64,000 nt of DNA, taken from Pararheinheimera marina. Lineage in GTDB: Bacteria > Pseudomonadota > Gammaproteobacteria > Enterobacterales > Alteromonadaceae. Position numbers and translations under genes: made by a program. The notes under the pieces are model-generated. The model was not told where the DNA came from and searched no databases. It was given only the letters and a program-made list of their open reading frames with translations. Location: the NCBI RefSeq assembly GCF_042654345.1, contig NZ_JBHSGB010000012.1, positions 124,001-188,000 on the forward strand, given 5' to 3'. The stretch's first letter is position 1. Every line of letters begins with the position of its first letter. Positions 1 to 9,161 of this stretch are shown here, in pieces.

Positions 1-1157
1 AGGAATGCAGGAATATCAAAAATATCGATATTCGCTTGTTTCTCTGCCACTGGTTTGGTTGCTGTCATTGGCATTTCCATCGCAGCCGGAGCCAGCTCAC
101 GCGCGGCATTACCCTGGAAGGTTGTACCAGCATTGCCATAAACGTGCGCTGAACGAGCCGGTTCACGGTGGCTTGGCACCAGTGTAATGTCTGCTTTACG
201 TTCGGCGCCGATCCCTGTGGCAACCACAGTCACACGCAGCTCATCTGACATATCCGGGTCAATCACAGCACCCACCACCACAGTGGCATTTTCAGAGGCG
301 AAAGCTTTCACTGCATTACCTACAGTTTCGAATTCTTCGATGCTGATGTCCAGGCCCGCGGTGATATTCACCAGAATACCTTTAGCGCCTGACAGGTCGA
401 TGTCTTCCAGCAGTGGGCTGGAAATCGCCTGCTCTGCCGCTTCTTCAGCACGGTCTGGGCCTGAAGCACGGCCAGTCCCCATCATCGCGGTGCCCATTTC
501 TGACATCACGGTACGCACGTCGGCGAAGTCGACGTTGATCAGACCAGGGCGGGTGATCAGTTCAGCAATACCCTGCACTGCACCTAACAGCACATTGTTA
601 GCTGCTTTGAACGCGTCCAGCAGACTGGTACCCTTACCCAACACTTTTAACAGCTTGTCGTTCGGAATAGTGATCAGTGAATCGACGTGTTTCGCCAGTT
701 CGCCAATGCCTTCGTCTGCATAGGTAGAACGCTTCTTGCCTTCGAACGGGAAAGGTTTAGTGACTACAGCCACAGTCAGAATACCCATTTCACGGGCCAC
801 TTCAGCGACGATAGGTGCAGCACCTGTACCTGTACCACCGCCCATACCGGCAGCGATAAACACCATATCTGCACCAGCCAGGGTTTTCTTAATGGTTTCA
901 CGGTCTTCTTCGGCAGACTTGCGGCCCACTTCAGGGTTTGCACCTGCACCTAAGCCTTTGGTCACATTGGCACCTAACTGCAGGGTCAGGTGAGCAGAGG
1001 AATTACGCAGCGCTTGTGCATCCGTATTGGCCGCGACAAACTCCACACCTTCAATGTTGCTGGCAACCATGTACTCCACGGCGTTACCGCCACCGCCACC
1101 AACCCCGATGACTTTAATAACAGCTTCTTCGCTGTGGTTTTCCATTAACTCAAACAT
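1..1157 (-). CDS. ftsZ: Cell division protein FtsZ (C-terminal end cut by window edge)
   Basis: Tubulin-like GTPase that polymerises into the cytokinetic Z ring at midcell. About 385 codons are visible. The frame runs off the left edge inside the conserved C-terminal tail (DIFDIPAFL), so only a few residues of the FtsA/ZipA-binding peptide should be missing. Visible motifs are the glycine loop GVGGGGGNA at residues 18-26, the tubulin signature GGGTGTG near residue 105 and the T7 loop NVDFADV near residue 205. The ATG at 1157 is preceded by GGAGAGAG. It is the last gene of the dcw cluster, 64 nt after ftsA, the usual gammaproteobacterial position. Confidence 0.98.
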   Translation of the reverse strand, partial: MFELMENHSEEAVIKVIGVGGGGGNAVEYMVASNIEGVEFVAANTDAQALRNSSAHLTLQLGANVTKGLGAGANPEVGRKSAEEDRETIKKTLAGADMVFIAAGMGGGTGTGAAPIVAEVAREMGILTVAVVTKPFPFEGKKRSTYADEGIGELAKHVDSLITIPNDKLLKVLGKGTSLLDAFKAANNVLLGAVQGIAELITRPGLINVDFADVRTVMSEMGTAMMGTGRASGPDRAEEAAEQAISSPLLEDIDLSGAKGILVNITAGLDISIEEFETVGNAVKAFASENATVVVGAVIDPDMSDELRVTVVATGIGAERKADITLVPSHREPARSAHVYGNAGTTFQGNAARELAPAAMEMPMTATKPVAEKQANIDIFDIPAF

Positions 1158-1221
1158 AGCTTCTCTCTCCGTTTTGTTTCGCCTAAGCAGTTACGCTTAC
1201 TCTGTTACGCTTACTCAAAAA

Positions 1222-2457
1222 TTAAAATTCACCTTTAAACCAGCTGGTCAGTCGCTTCATCATCGAGCCCATGCTCTCCCGTGCAGCGACAGTTTTTTTC
1301 AGCTGGTTTTTCATATCTTTGCCGTAAATCAGCAGGCCAACGACGCTGGCATACGCCGGGTCAGCCACATACTCTTTCAGACCAGTAATGCCAATCGGAT
1401 AACCCAGACGCACCGGCATCTGGAAAATGTCTTCAGCGAATTCAACCGCCCCTTCCATCTTGGCAGTACCACCAGTCAGTACGATGCCGGCGGCAATCTG
1501 CTCTTCCAATCCGGATTTGCGGATCTCGTCCTGCACCAGTTCAAACAGTTCCTGGTAACGAGGCTCCACCACTTCAGCCAGGGTGTGGCGCGACATACTG
1601 CGTGCCGGACGGCCACCGACACTGGGCACTTCAATATTTTCTTCTTTGCCTACCATGCTGCGCAGCGCACAGGCGTACTGCACTTTAATTTCTTCTGCAT
1701 GGCCAAATGGCGTGCGGAAAATCTTGGCAATGTCACTGGTCACCTGATTACCCGCCACCGGGATCACCGCGGTGTGACGTAAAGCGCCATTGGTAAAAAT
1801 CGAGATGTCGATGGTGCCACCACCCACGTCCACCACACAGACGCCCAGCTCTTTTTCATCTTCGGTCAGCACCGCATAGCTGGACGCCAGCGAGCTGAAA
1901 ATCAGCTGGTCAACATGCAGGTCGCAACGTTCGGCACATTTTTCGATGTTTTTTGCCATATCGTTGGCGCAGGTGATGATGTGTGCTTTGGCTTCCATCC
2001 GCACGCCGGACATGCCAATCGGGCTCTTAATGCCTTCCTGCATATCCACAGAGAACTCCTGTGGCAGCACATGCAACATGCGGCGCTCTGCCGAAATAGG
2101 CACTGATTTGGCGGCGTGGATCACATTGGTGACATCTTCGGCTGTCACTTCGGCATCGTTGATCGGCACCATGCCACTTTCGTTCTGGCAACGAATGTGT
2201 TTACCGGTAATGCCCAGATACACCGAAGACACCCGACAGTCCGCCATTAACTCAGCTTCTTCTACCGCACGACGTACCGACTGCACCACCAGGTTCAGGT
2301 CATTCACGCCACCTTTGTCCATACCGCGGGCCACATGAGTGCCCACACCAACAATACTCAGTTGGTTGTCCGGGGTAATTTCCCCCACCAATGCTTTTAC
2401 CTGGGCCGTACCAATATCCAGGCCAACAATCAGGTCACGTTCTGCCGACTTTGTCAT
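1222..2457 (-). CDS. ftsA: Cell division protein FtsA
   Basis: Actin-like ATPase that tethers FtsZ filaments to the inner membrane and recruits later divisome proteins. It has 411 residues, normal for the family. Evidence is the N-terminal LIVGLDIGTAQVKALVGE phosphate-1 motif, VDVGGGTIDISIF near residue 210 and the LTGGTAKM adenosine motif. The C-terminus (MMKRLTSWFKGEF) is the amphipathic membrane-targeting helix. I chose the ATG at 2457 (MTKSAERD) although the frame is open further upstream, because the homologous region begins there. This start overlaps the end of ftsQ by 23 nt, suggesting translational coupling. Confidence 0.97.
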   Translation of the reverse strand: MTKSAERDLIVGLDIGTAQVKALVGEITPDNQLSIVGVGTHVARGMDKGGVNDLNLVVQSVRRAVEEAELMADCRVSSVYLGITGKHIRCQNESGMVPINDAEVTAEDVTNVIHAAKSVPISAERRMLHVLPQEFSVDMQEGIKSPIGMSGVRMEAKAHIITCANDMAKNIEKCAERCDLHVDQLIFSSLASSYAVLTEDEKELGVCVVDVGGGTIDISIFTNGALRHTAVIPVAGNQVTSDIAKIFRTPFGHAEEIKVQYACALRSMVGKEENIEVPSVGGRPARSMSRHTLAEVVEPRYQELFELVQDEIRKSGLEEQIAAGIVLTGGTAKMEGAVEFAEDIFQMPVRLGYPIGITGLKEYVADPAYASVVGLLIYGKDMKNQLKKTVAARESMGSMMKRLTSWFKGEF

Positions 2458-3211
2458 CTTGTTCTCTTGTCTCTGGCACTTCGACCCAACGCACTGCCAT
2501 GCCGGTGTCGTAGCGCAAATCCACCTCAGCCATTGGCTGAGATTTGTGTTGGCTGATCTGCGGGTACAAATCAATAAAACGCTGCACCCGCTTGACCGTA
2601 TCTTCCCGTCCCAGGGTCAGCAGCAAACCGTGCTCTAATTGCACTTGCCAGGCCTGACGGGCTGTCACTTTCAGACCTGTGGCCTGATGCTGATGCACTT
2701 TAAGCATCTGATTTAAATTGTTGAACATGGCCAGGGCATCCTGCTCTGAGCCTTCAGGGCCCTGCAACAACGGCAAAGGCTCGTTCAGCTCCTCTACGGG
2801 TGCGACAAAGACCTGACCTTGTTGGTTGAGTAATTCATGGTCATTCCAAATCGCCACCGGTTTATGCTCCGTCACCACCACCACCAGGGTGTCAGGCCAT
2901 TGTTTGCGCACGGCTGCCTGAGCGACCCAAGGTTGTTGTTGCAGGAACAACTGCACCTGATCCACGTTCAAATTGAAAAAGTTACCCAGGTACTGCTGTT
3001 GCAGCTTCTGGTTCAGCTGGTCAGCCTGAATATGGGCAAATTCACCATACAACCGGATTTGCTGAATAGGTGCACTGTTCTGGTCCTGTCGCCAGGCCCA
3101 GATCTGCACCGCCATCCAGCTGACCAGCCAGAGGCAGAGACAAAAAAACAGCACACCAGCCCAGTAGGGCTTGTCGATGCGTTGCCAGATTGTCAGCTGC
3201 GTTTTTTTCAT
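2435..3211 (-). CDS. ftsQ: Cell division protein FtsQ
   Basis: Bitopic divisome protein that links early and late division proteins through the FtsQBL complex. It has 258 residues: a short cytoplasmic N-terminus, one transmembrane helix around residues 18-40 (GVLFFCLCLWLVSWMAVQIW), then a periplasmic POTRA domain (about 50-118) and the FtsQ beta domain. The gene overlaps ddlB by 4 nt at its start and ftsA at its end. The order ddlB-ftsQ-ftsA-ftsZ is diagnostic. Confidence 0.95.
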   Translation of the reverse strand: MKKTQLTIWQRIDKPYWAGVLFFCLCLWLVSWMAVQIWAWRQDQNSAPIQQIRLYGEFAHIQADQLNQKLQQQYLGNFFNLNVDQVQLFLQQQPWVAQAAVRKQWPDTLVVVVTEHKPVAIWNDHELLNQQGQVFVAPVEELNEPLPLLQGPEGSEQDALAMFNNLNQMLKVHQHQATGLKVTARQAWQVQLEHGLLLTLGREDTVKRVQRFIDLYPQISQHKSQPMAEVDLRYDTGMAVRWVEVPETREQDDKVGRT

Positions 3212-4122
3212 AAAGTCTGTTCTAAAATCTCAACCACGAGCTGTTCAAAGCTCAGCCCAGCCGCTTTGGCTGCCATAGGCACTAGCGACTTTTCCGTCAT
3301 ACCAGGCACTGTATTCACTTCCAGCAGGTAGAAATTGCCCGCCTGGTCCAGCATGGCGTCCACCCGGCCCCAGCCTGAAGCGCCCACCGCCTGAAAGGCT
3401 GCAACCGCAGCCTGCTGCAACGATGCAGTCTGTTCGTCCGTCAATGGCGCCGGGCATAGATACTGGGTGCTGTCGGATTTGTATTTGGCTTCGTAATCGT
3501 AAAAAGAGCGGGGGGTGCGCATTTCGACCACAGGCAGTGCTTTGCCATTGAGCACAGACACGGTAAATTCACGGCCCTGGATCCACTGCTCCACCAGCAC
3601 ATCGGAGTCGTAGGCAAAAGCGGTGTCCAGCGCCTGCTGCAACTCGGCTGCGGTGCTGGCCGCACTCATGCCAATGCTGGAGCCTTCGTTAGCGGGTTTA
3701 ACCATCACTTTGCCGTTCAGCGCTGAGAGCATGGCGGCGTGATCGGGAGCGGTACTTGTTTTGGCCACCCGAAACGGTGCTGTGGGTAAACCCTGCGCCT
3801 GAAATAACCATTTGCAACGGATTTTATCCATTGCCAGTGCAGAACCTAAAACGCGGGAACCTGTGTAAGGCAAGCCCAGCAGCTCCAGTGCACCTTGCAT
3901 AGTGCCATCTTCGCCGCCACGGCCATGAAGTACGATAAAGACCCGATCAAAACCGGCCGACAGCAGTTCCGTCAGCGCCTGGGTTTTCGGGTCAAAGGCG
4001 TGTGCATCAATACCTTGTTTTTGCAATGCAGCCAGAACGGCAGCACCAGAGCGCAGTGACACTTCACGCTCTGCGGAATGTCCACCAAACAACACAGCCA
4101 CTTTGCCAAATTTGTTGCTCAT
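3208..4122 (-). CDS. ddlB: D-alanine--D-alanine ligase
   Basis: ATP-grasp ligase that joins two D-alanines for the peptidoglycan pentapeptide. It has 304 residues, typical of DdlB. Visible are the N-terminal AVLFGGHSAEREVSLRSG motif, the HGRGGEDGTMQG segment near residue 66, KPANEGSSIGMS in the ATP-grasp core and LEVNTVPGMTEKS in the C-terminal substrate and metal site. It starts 3 nt after murC ends and overlaps ftsQ by 4 nt. Confidence 0.97.
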   Translation of the reverse strand: MSNKFGKVAVLFGGHSAEREVSLRSGAAVLAALQKQGIDAHAFDPKTQALTELLSAGFDRVFIVLHGRGGEDGTMQGALELLGLPYTGSRVLGSALAMDKIRCKWLFQAQGLPTAPFRVAKTSTAPDHAAMLSALNGKVMVKPANEGSSIGMSAASTAAELQQALDTAFAYDSDVLVEQWIQGREFTVSVLNGKALPVVEMRTPRSFYDYEAKYKSDSTQYLCPAPLTDEQTASLQQAAVAAFQAVGASGWGRVDAMLDQAGNFYLLEVNTVPGMTEKSLVPMAAKAAGLSFEQLVVEILEQTL

Positions 4123-4125
4123 ACT

Positions 4126-5571
4126 TCAAGCTCCTTCGTTTGGTTTTAATGCAGAAATTTTCAGCTCAAGCGCCGCCAGTTGCTTGGCCAGCGCACCAAT
4201 ATTGCCAGCGCCCTGAGTCAGCACCACGTCACCGTCCTGTAATACGTCAGCCAAAGCTGCAGGTAAATCGGCCGGGCCTGCCACATAAATCGGGTCTAAC
4301 TGGCCACGGGCACGGATAGAGCGGCATAAGCTGCGGCTGTCGGCGCCAGGAATGGCCGCTTCACCGGCTGAGTAGACTTCCAGCAGCAGCAACACATCGA
4401 CGCCAGACAACACTTTGGTGAAGTCTTCGTACAAATCGCGGGTCCGGCTGTAACGGTGTGGCTGGTACGCCATCACCATGCGGCGTTGTGGCCAGGCACT
4501 GCGGGCAGCAGCCAGGGTCACAGCCACTTCACTTGGGTGATGGCCATAGTCATCGACAAGCAGCACCTTGCCGCGGCCGGTGTCAAACTCACCGTATTGC
4601 TGGAAGCGACGGCCAATACCTTCAAATTTGCGCAGTGCGGCCAGAATGGCATCTTTGCTGATGCCTTCGTCGGTAGCCACGGCAAAAGCCGCTGTGGCGT
4701 TTAAAGCGTTGTGGCGACCGGCCAGGTTCAGCTCAATCGAGTGACGCTGACCTTGCGGGTCCTGAATATCAAAACGGCTTTGGGTGCCAGTCTGGCTGAA
4801 GTTGCTCAGCACATAGTCGGCGTCTTCGCTAAAACCGTAAGTAATCACCATCCGGCCAATCTGCGGAATAAGCTCACGCACCACAGGGTCGTCGATACAA
4901 ACCACGACTGCACCGTAAAACGGCAGGTTGTGGCAGAACTCCAGATAGGTCGATTTCATCTTTTCGAAATCGCCCTGATAAGTGTCCATATGGTCAGGTT
5001 CGATATTGGTGATCACAGACGCCATTGGCTGCAAATGCAGGAAAGAAGCATCGCTTTCGTCCGCTTCGGCAATCAGGTAACGGCCTGAACCTAAACGGGC
5101 ATTGGTGCCGGCAGAATTGAGCAAACCGCCAATCACAAAAGTCGGGTCTGTGCCGGCTTCAGCAAAAATAGAGGCGATCAGGCTGGTCGTCGTGGTTTTG
5201 CCATGGGTGCCCGCGATAGCAATGCCATGACGGAAACGCATCAGCTCCGCCAGCATCTCAGCACGGCGCACCAGGGGAATACGCTGCTCAAGTGCAGACG
5301 CCACTTCCGGGTTGTCGGTTTTAATGGCGCTGGACACCACCACCACGCTGGCCCCCTGAATGTTTTCCGCCGCGTGGCCAATGAAAATTTGTGCACCCAG
5401 CGCCGTTAAACGTTCCACCACAGAGTTGCTGGCAATATCCGACCCAGAGACTTTGTAGCCTTCATTCAGTAACACCTCGGCAATACCCCCCATACCGGCG
5501 CCACCTATCCCAACAAAGTGGATACGGTCGACCCGGCGCATTGCCATTTTTTGTTGTGTTGTTGTACTCAT
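4126..5571 (-). CDS. murC: UDP-N-acetylmuramate--L-alanine ligase MurC
   Basis: Adds L-alanine to UDP-MurNAc, the first amino-acid step of peptidoglycan precursor synthesis in the cytoplasm. It has 481 residues. Visible are the N-terminal Rossmann motif HFVGIGGAGMGGIAEVL, the ATP-binding P-loop GTHGKTTTTS near residue 122, the Mur-ligase central EPDHMDTY and DDYGHHPSE in the C-terminal domain. It overlaps the end of murG by 4 nt. Confidence 0.97.
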   Translation of the reverse strand: MSTTTQQKMAMRRVDRIHFVGIGGAGMGGIAEVLLNEGYKVSGSDIASNSVVERLTALGAQIFIGHAAENIQGASVVVVSSAIKTDNPEVASALEQRIPLVRRAEMLAELMRFRHGIAIAGTHGKTTTTSLIASIFAEAGTDPTFVIGGLLNSAGTNARLGSGRYLIAEADESDASFLHLQPMASVITNIEPDHMDTYQGDFEKMKSTYLEFCHNLPFYGAVVVCIDDPVVRELIPQIGRMVITYGFSEDADYVLSNFSQTGTQSRFDIQDPQGQRHSIELNLAGRHNALNATAAFAVATDEGISKDAILAALRKFEGIGRRFQQYGEFDTGRGKVLLVDDYGHHPSEVAVTLAAARSAWPQRRMVMAYQPHRYSRTRDLYEDFTKVLSGVDVLLLLEVYSAGEAAIPGADSRSLCRSIRARGQLDPIYVAGPADLPAALADVLQDGDVVLTQGAGNIGALAKQLAALELKISALKPNEGA

Positions 5572-6644
5572 TTCGTGTTACCTGCTAACTCACGGCAGAC
5601 TCTGACTACTTGTTCTGCCGCATCATCTGTGGCGGCACGACGGGCGTTTTGTCCCATCTGTACCAGCGCTGTTTTGTCCTGCAACCAGGGCTGCAGTAAA
5701 GGCACCAGGGCGCCTTGCATTAATTCGTTTTGTTTCAGCAGTACAGCGCCTTGCTGCTGCACCAGAAAATTGGCATTGGCGGTCTGATGATCGTCAATGG
5801 CCGATGGCAGCGGCACAAAGACTGCCGGTAAGCCGGCACACGCCAGTTCGGACACTGTTAAGGCACCGGCGCGACATACCACCAGATCCGCCCAGCCATA
5901 GGCCTGTGCCATATCCTGAATAAAAGCGTCAGAGCGCGCTTGCAGCCCAAGCTGCTGATACTGCGCCTGCACGTCGGCCGCATCGGCCTGGCCTGTCTGA
6001 TGCCAGATCTCCAGCGGGCCTTGGGCCGATAATTGTGCAAACTGCTTGGGCAATTGCTGGTTAAACACCTGCGCCCCTAAACTGCCACCCACCACCAGCA
6101 CCCGCAGCGGCAAACCGGCAGCTTTGCTTTGGCCAGCCAAAGCCAGCACTTCTTTGCGCACAGGGTTGCCCACCACCTGGCCTTTGCCTAAACCGGCCAG
6201 CGCTTGTGGAAAGGCCACCAGCACTTTCGCAGCCAGTCTGGCCAGCAATTTATTGGTGGTGCCTGCCACCGCATTTTGTTCATGCACCAGCAGTGGAATG
6301 CCTGCCAGATAAGCCGCCAGCCCACCAGGGCCGCTGGCATAACCACCAAAACCCAATACCAGTTGCGGCTTCAGTTGACGGACTAAAGCCTGGGCCTGAG
6401 ACAAAGAACGCCATAACATCAGCGGCGCTTTCAGTAAGGACATCAGACCTTTGCCACGCAAACCGGCCACTGCAATGCTGTGAAAGGCATAACCAAAACC
6501 TGGCACCAGTTTGGCTTCCATCCGGTCGGCTGTGCCCAGCCAGTGCACAGTCCAGCCTTCGGCTGTTAATAAATCGGCCACAGCTTTGGCCGGGAAAATA
6601 TGCCCGCCCGTGCCACCTGCCATCACCAGTGCGACTTTAGCCAT
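5568..6644 (-). CDS. murG: UDP-GlcNAc:undecaprenyl-PP-MurNAc-pentapeptide transferase MurG
   Basis: GT28 glycosyltransferase that converts lipid I to lipid II on the inner face of the cytoplasmic membrane. It has 358 residues from the ATG at 6644 (MAKVALVMAGGTGGHIFPA). The frame is open further upstream, but the family N-terminus with its GGTGGH donor loop at residues 10-15 fixes this start. HEQNAVAGTTN and CRAGALTVSEL match the family acceptor and UDP-GlcNAc sites. The start overlaps ftsW by 8 nt. Confidence 0.97.
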   Translation of the reverse strand: MAKVALVMAGGTGGHIFPAKAVADLLTAEGWTVHWLGTADRMEAKLVPGFGYAFHSIAVAGLRGKGLMSLLKAPLMLWRSLSQAQALVRQLKPQLVLGFGGYASGPGGLAAYLAGIPLLVHEQNAVAGTTNKLLARLAAKVLVAFPQALAGLGKGQVVGNPVRKEVLALAGQSKAAGLPLRVLVVGGSLGAQVFNQQLPKQFAQLSAQGPLEIWHQTGQADAADVQAQYQQLGLQARSDAFIQDMAQAYGWADLVVCRAGALTVSELACAGLPAVFVPLPSAIDDHQTANANFLVQQQGAVLLKQNELMQGALVPLLQPWLQDKTALVQMGQNARRAATDDAAEQVVRVCRELAGNTK

Positions 6645-7836
6645 GAGGAGCACCGCCGATGGCCTGGCGGCCTTTAAGCCGCACTTCAAAATCAATCCGT
6701 AGCAGTAAGGCGGCGGCCACACACATAATGATCAAACTGGAACCGCCATAACTGATAAAAGGCAAGGTCAAGCCTTTGGTTGGCAACAGACCGCTGGCCA
6801 CACCGACATTGACGCAGGTCTGGAATACAATCCAAATCGCCAGTGCGTATGCCAGAAAGCCATGAAAACTCATACCTTTATTTAAGGCTTTGTTCGCCAT
6901 CCACAGCGCACGGCACACCAGCATAAACAGCAGGCTCAGCACCAGAGTGACACCCACCAGGCCGGTTTCTTCGGCGATTACGGCAAAAATAAAGTCGGTA
7001 TGGGCTTCGGGCAGGTATTCCAGCTTTTGCACGCTGTTGCCCAGGCCCTGACCGAACCAGCTGCCACGGCCAAAGGCCATCAACGACTGCGTCAGCTGAT
7101 AACCACTGCCAAAAGGGTCAGCCCATGGATCCAAAAACGCGGTCACCCGGCGCCAGCGGTATTCGCTGTACACAATCAGCACGCCAATAGCAGCCAGGCC
7201 GGTGAAAATCAGCGCAAAGAACTGCCAGAGTTTGGCGCCAGCTAAAAACAGCAGCACCACAGAGGTGGAGAACATCACAATCACGGTGCCAAGGTCTGGT
7301 TGCATCAGCAGCAACACGGCCAAAATAAACAATAAAATCAATGGCTTCACAAAGCCTTTCAGGTTTTCCCGCACCTCTTCATGACGGCGCACCAGGTAGC
7401 TGGACAAATAGACAAAGAAAAACAGTTTGGCTGGTTCGGCCGCCTGAATATTGATAGGGCCAAGCGCCAGCCAACGGGTGGCACCATTGACGTTTTTGCC
7501 CAGCAGCAATACCGCCATCAGCGAAATCACCGCAAACATCAGCAGTAACAGGTTGGTGTTGTGCCACCAGGACACCGGCACATTCAGCACCACATAAGCC
7601 GCGCCAAAGCCTGCCACCAGATACACCAGATGACGCAAGGTAAAATACAGCGGATTGCCGTACAGACGCTCAGCCACAGGCACTGACGCACTGGTGACCA
7701 TAATCAGGCCGACACAAAGCACCAGTACCAGCAAGGTCAGAAACAGCCGGTCATAACTGTTGATTTCGTCGCGGCGCCACCAGTTGGCTAACCACTGGGT
7801 GGGTGATGGCACGAACTGCAACACGCGCTGTATCAT
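6637..7836 (-). CDS. ftsW: Lipid II polymerase FtsW
   Basis: SEDS-family peptidoglycan glycosyltransferase of the divisome that works with FtsI. It has 399 residues and about ten hydrophobic helices. SEDS hallmarks include VMQPDLG-type sequence (LLMQPDLGTVIVMF), AHTDFIFAVIAEETG and the C-terminal LPFISYGGSSLI. Two starts are possible, a GTG at 7842 and an ATG at 7836. The ATG is preferred because it forms the ATGA overlap with the murD stop and has AGAAGG seven bases upstream. Confidence 0.96.
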   Translation of the reverse strand: MIQRVLQFVPSPTQWLANWWRRDEINSYDRLFLTLLVLVLCVGLIMVTSASVPVAERLYGNPLYFTLRHLVYLVAGFGAAYVVLNVPVSWWHNTNLLLLMFAVISLMAVLLLGKNVNGATRWLALGPINIQAAEPAKLFFFVYLSSYLVRRHEEVRENLKGFVKPLILLFILAVLLLMQPDLGTVIVMFSTSVVLLFLAGAKLWQFFALIFTGLAAIGVLIVYSEYRWRRVTAFLDPWADPFGSGYQLTQSLMAFGRGSWFGQGLGNSVQKLEYLPEAHTDFIFAVIAEETGLVGVTLVLSLLFMLVCRALWMANKALNKGMSFHGFLAYALAIWIVFQTCVNVGVASGLLPTKGLTLPFISYGGSSLIIMCVAAALLLRIDFEVRLKGRQAIGGAPHG

Positions 7837-9158
7837 AACCACACCTTCTGCACCGCCTGAGCAAACTGCTCGCCGCGGTCCTCATAGTTCTTAAACATAT
7901 CCAGACTGGCGCAGGCGGGCGATAACAACACCAGATCACCTGGCTGCACTAAAGCGGCCGCAGTTTTGACTGCCGCTTGTAAATCTTTGACTTGCACAGC
8001 ACCAGGCACTAAAGCCGCAATGGCCGGACCATCCTGCCCCAGCGTAATCACCAGATCCGTCTCTGTGTTCAGCACCTGCGCCAGTTCCGTAAAATCGGCG
8101 CCTTTGCCATCACCACCAGCAATCAGCACCAGTTTGCCTGTGACTTCAGGCCGTAAACCGGCAATAGCGGCCAGGGTTGCGCCCACATTGGTCGCTTTGC
8201 TGTCATTCACCCAACGTACGCCCTGATGGTCGGCTACTAACTGGCAACGATGCGGCAAGGCATGGAAAGTACGCAGCGCCTGTACCAGACCTTCACGGCT
8301 GGCACCAGCCTGCAGCGCCAGCACACAACTGACCAGCGCATTAAACTGGTTATGGCTGCCAACCAGCGTCATCTCACGCACGGCTAATAACGGCTGACCG
8401 TCCACCTGCAACCAGGCGTCGCCCTGATGCTGCACGACGCCATATTCGGTCCCATTCAGGCTGAGCTGTAACTGCGCGACAGCAGACTGGCAATACGTCA
8501 GCGGATCCGCCTGATTGGCAATGGCCAGCTGAGTGCCCTGGTAGACTCGTTGCTTGGACGCCGCATAAGCCGCCATAGTGCCGTAACGGTCCATATGATC
8601 TTCAGTCACATTTAAAATGCAGGCGGCTTTGCTGTGCAGCGACCAGGTGGTGTCGAGCTGAAAACTGGATAACTCCAGCACAAACACATCGGCGTCTGAG
8701 TTCAGCGCGTCCAGAATAGGCAAACCGATATTACCGGCAGCCAGCGCATGCACACCTGAGCACTGCAGCATAAATTCGGTCAGTCGGGTGACAGTTGATT
8801 TACCGTTGGCACCTGTAATCGCCAGCACCGACTTGCTATTGGCTAAGGCAAAGAGCTCAACATCGCCTATCAGCTGAACCCCTTGTGCCAGCGCAAAGCG
8901 GATCGCCGGGTGTTTCGGGTCCAGCCCAGGGCTGACCACCAGCACATCCATTTGCGCCAGCCGGTTCGCGTCCAACTCACCCAAATAAATGCCGTCTACT
9001 TTATCGGCCGGTACCTGCTCCAGCCCCGCCACCTTCAGGCGGGTATCCATTAGCACAGGTTTGACGCCATGTTTCAGCAAATAGCGCACCGTCGCCAGAC
9101 CTGACAGGCCCAGCCCAATAACGGCAACACGTTTTGACTGAAACAATTTCGTCGTCAT
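7833..9158 (-). CDS. murD: UDP-N-acetylmuramoyl-L-alanine--D-glutamate ligase MurD
   Basis: Adds D-glutamate to UDP-MurNAc-L-Ala. It has 441 residues. Visible are VIGLGLSGLATVRYL near the N-terminus, the P-loop AITGANGKSTVT near residue 115, NVTEDHMDRYGT in the central domain, and WVNDSKATNVGAT plus LLSPACASLDMFKNYEDRG near the C-terminus, both MurD signatures. It lies 3 nt after mraY and overlaps ftsW by 4 nt. Confidence 0.97.
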   Translation of the reverse strand: MTTKLFQSKRVAVIGLGLSGLATVRYLLKHGVKPVLMDTRLKVAGLEQVPADKVDGIYLGELDANRLAQMDVLVVSPGLDPKHPAIRFALAQGVQLIGDVELFALANSKSVLAITGANGKSTVTRLTEFMLQCSGVHALAAGNIGLPILDALNSDADVFVLELSSFQLDTTWSLHSKAACILNVTEDHMDRYGTMAAYAASKQRVYQGTQLAIANQADPLTYCQSAVAQLQLSLNGTEYGVVQHQGDAWLQVDGQPLLAVREMTLVGSHNQFNALVSCVLALQAGASREGLVQALRTFHALPHRCQLVADHQGVRWVNDSKATNVGATLAAIAGLRPEVTGKLVLIAGGDGKGADFTELAQVLNTETDLVITLGQDGPAIAALVPGAVQVKDLQAAVKTAAALVQPGDLVLLSPACASLDMFKNYEDRGEQFAQAVQKVWL

Positions 9159-9161
9159 CTG

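Noticed and set aside
187..993. Plus-strand open frames of up to 178 codons over ftsZ
   Set aside because: They lie antisense to a clearly coding, conserved gene and show low-complexity Ser/Thr/Ala/Pro-rich products typical of antisense reading.
1027..1782. 251-codon plus-strand frame antisense to the ftsZ/ftsA junction
   Set aside because: Shadow of ftsA, with no ribosome binding site and a His-rich nonsense composition.
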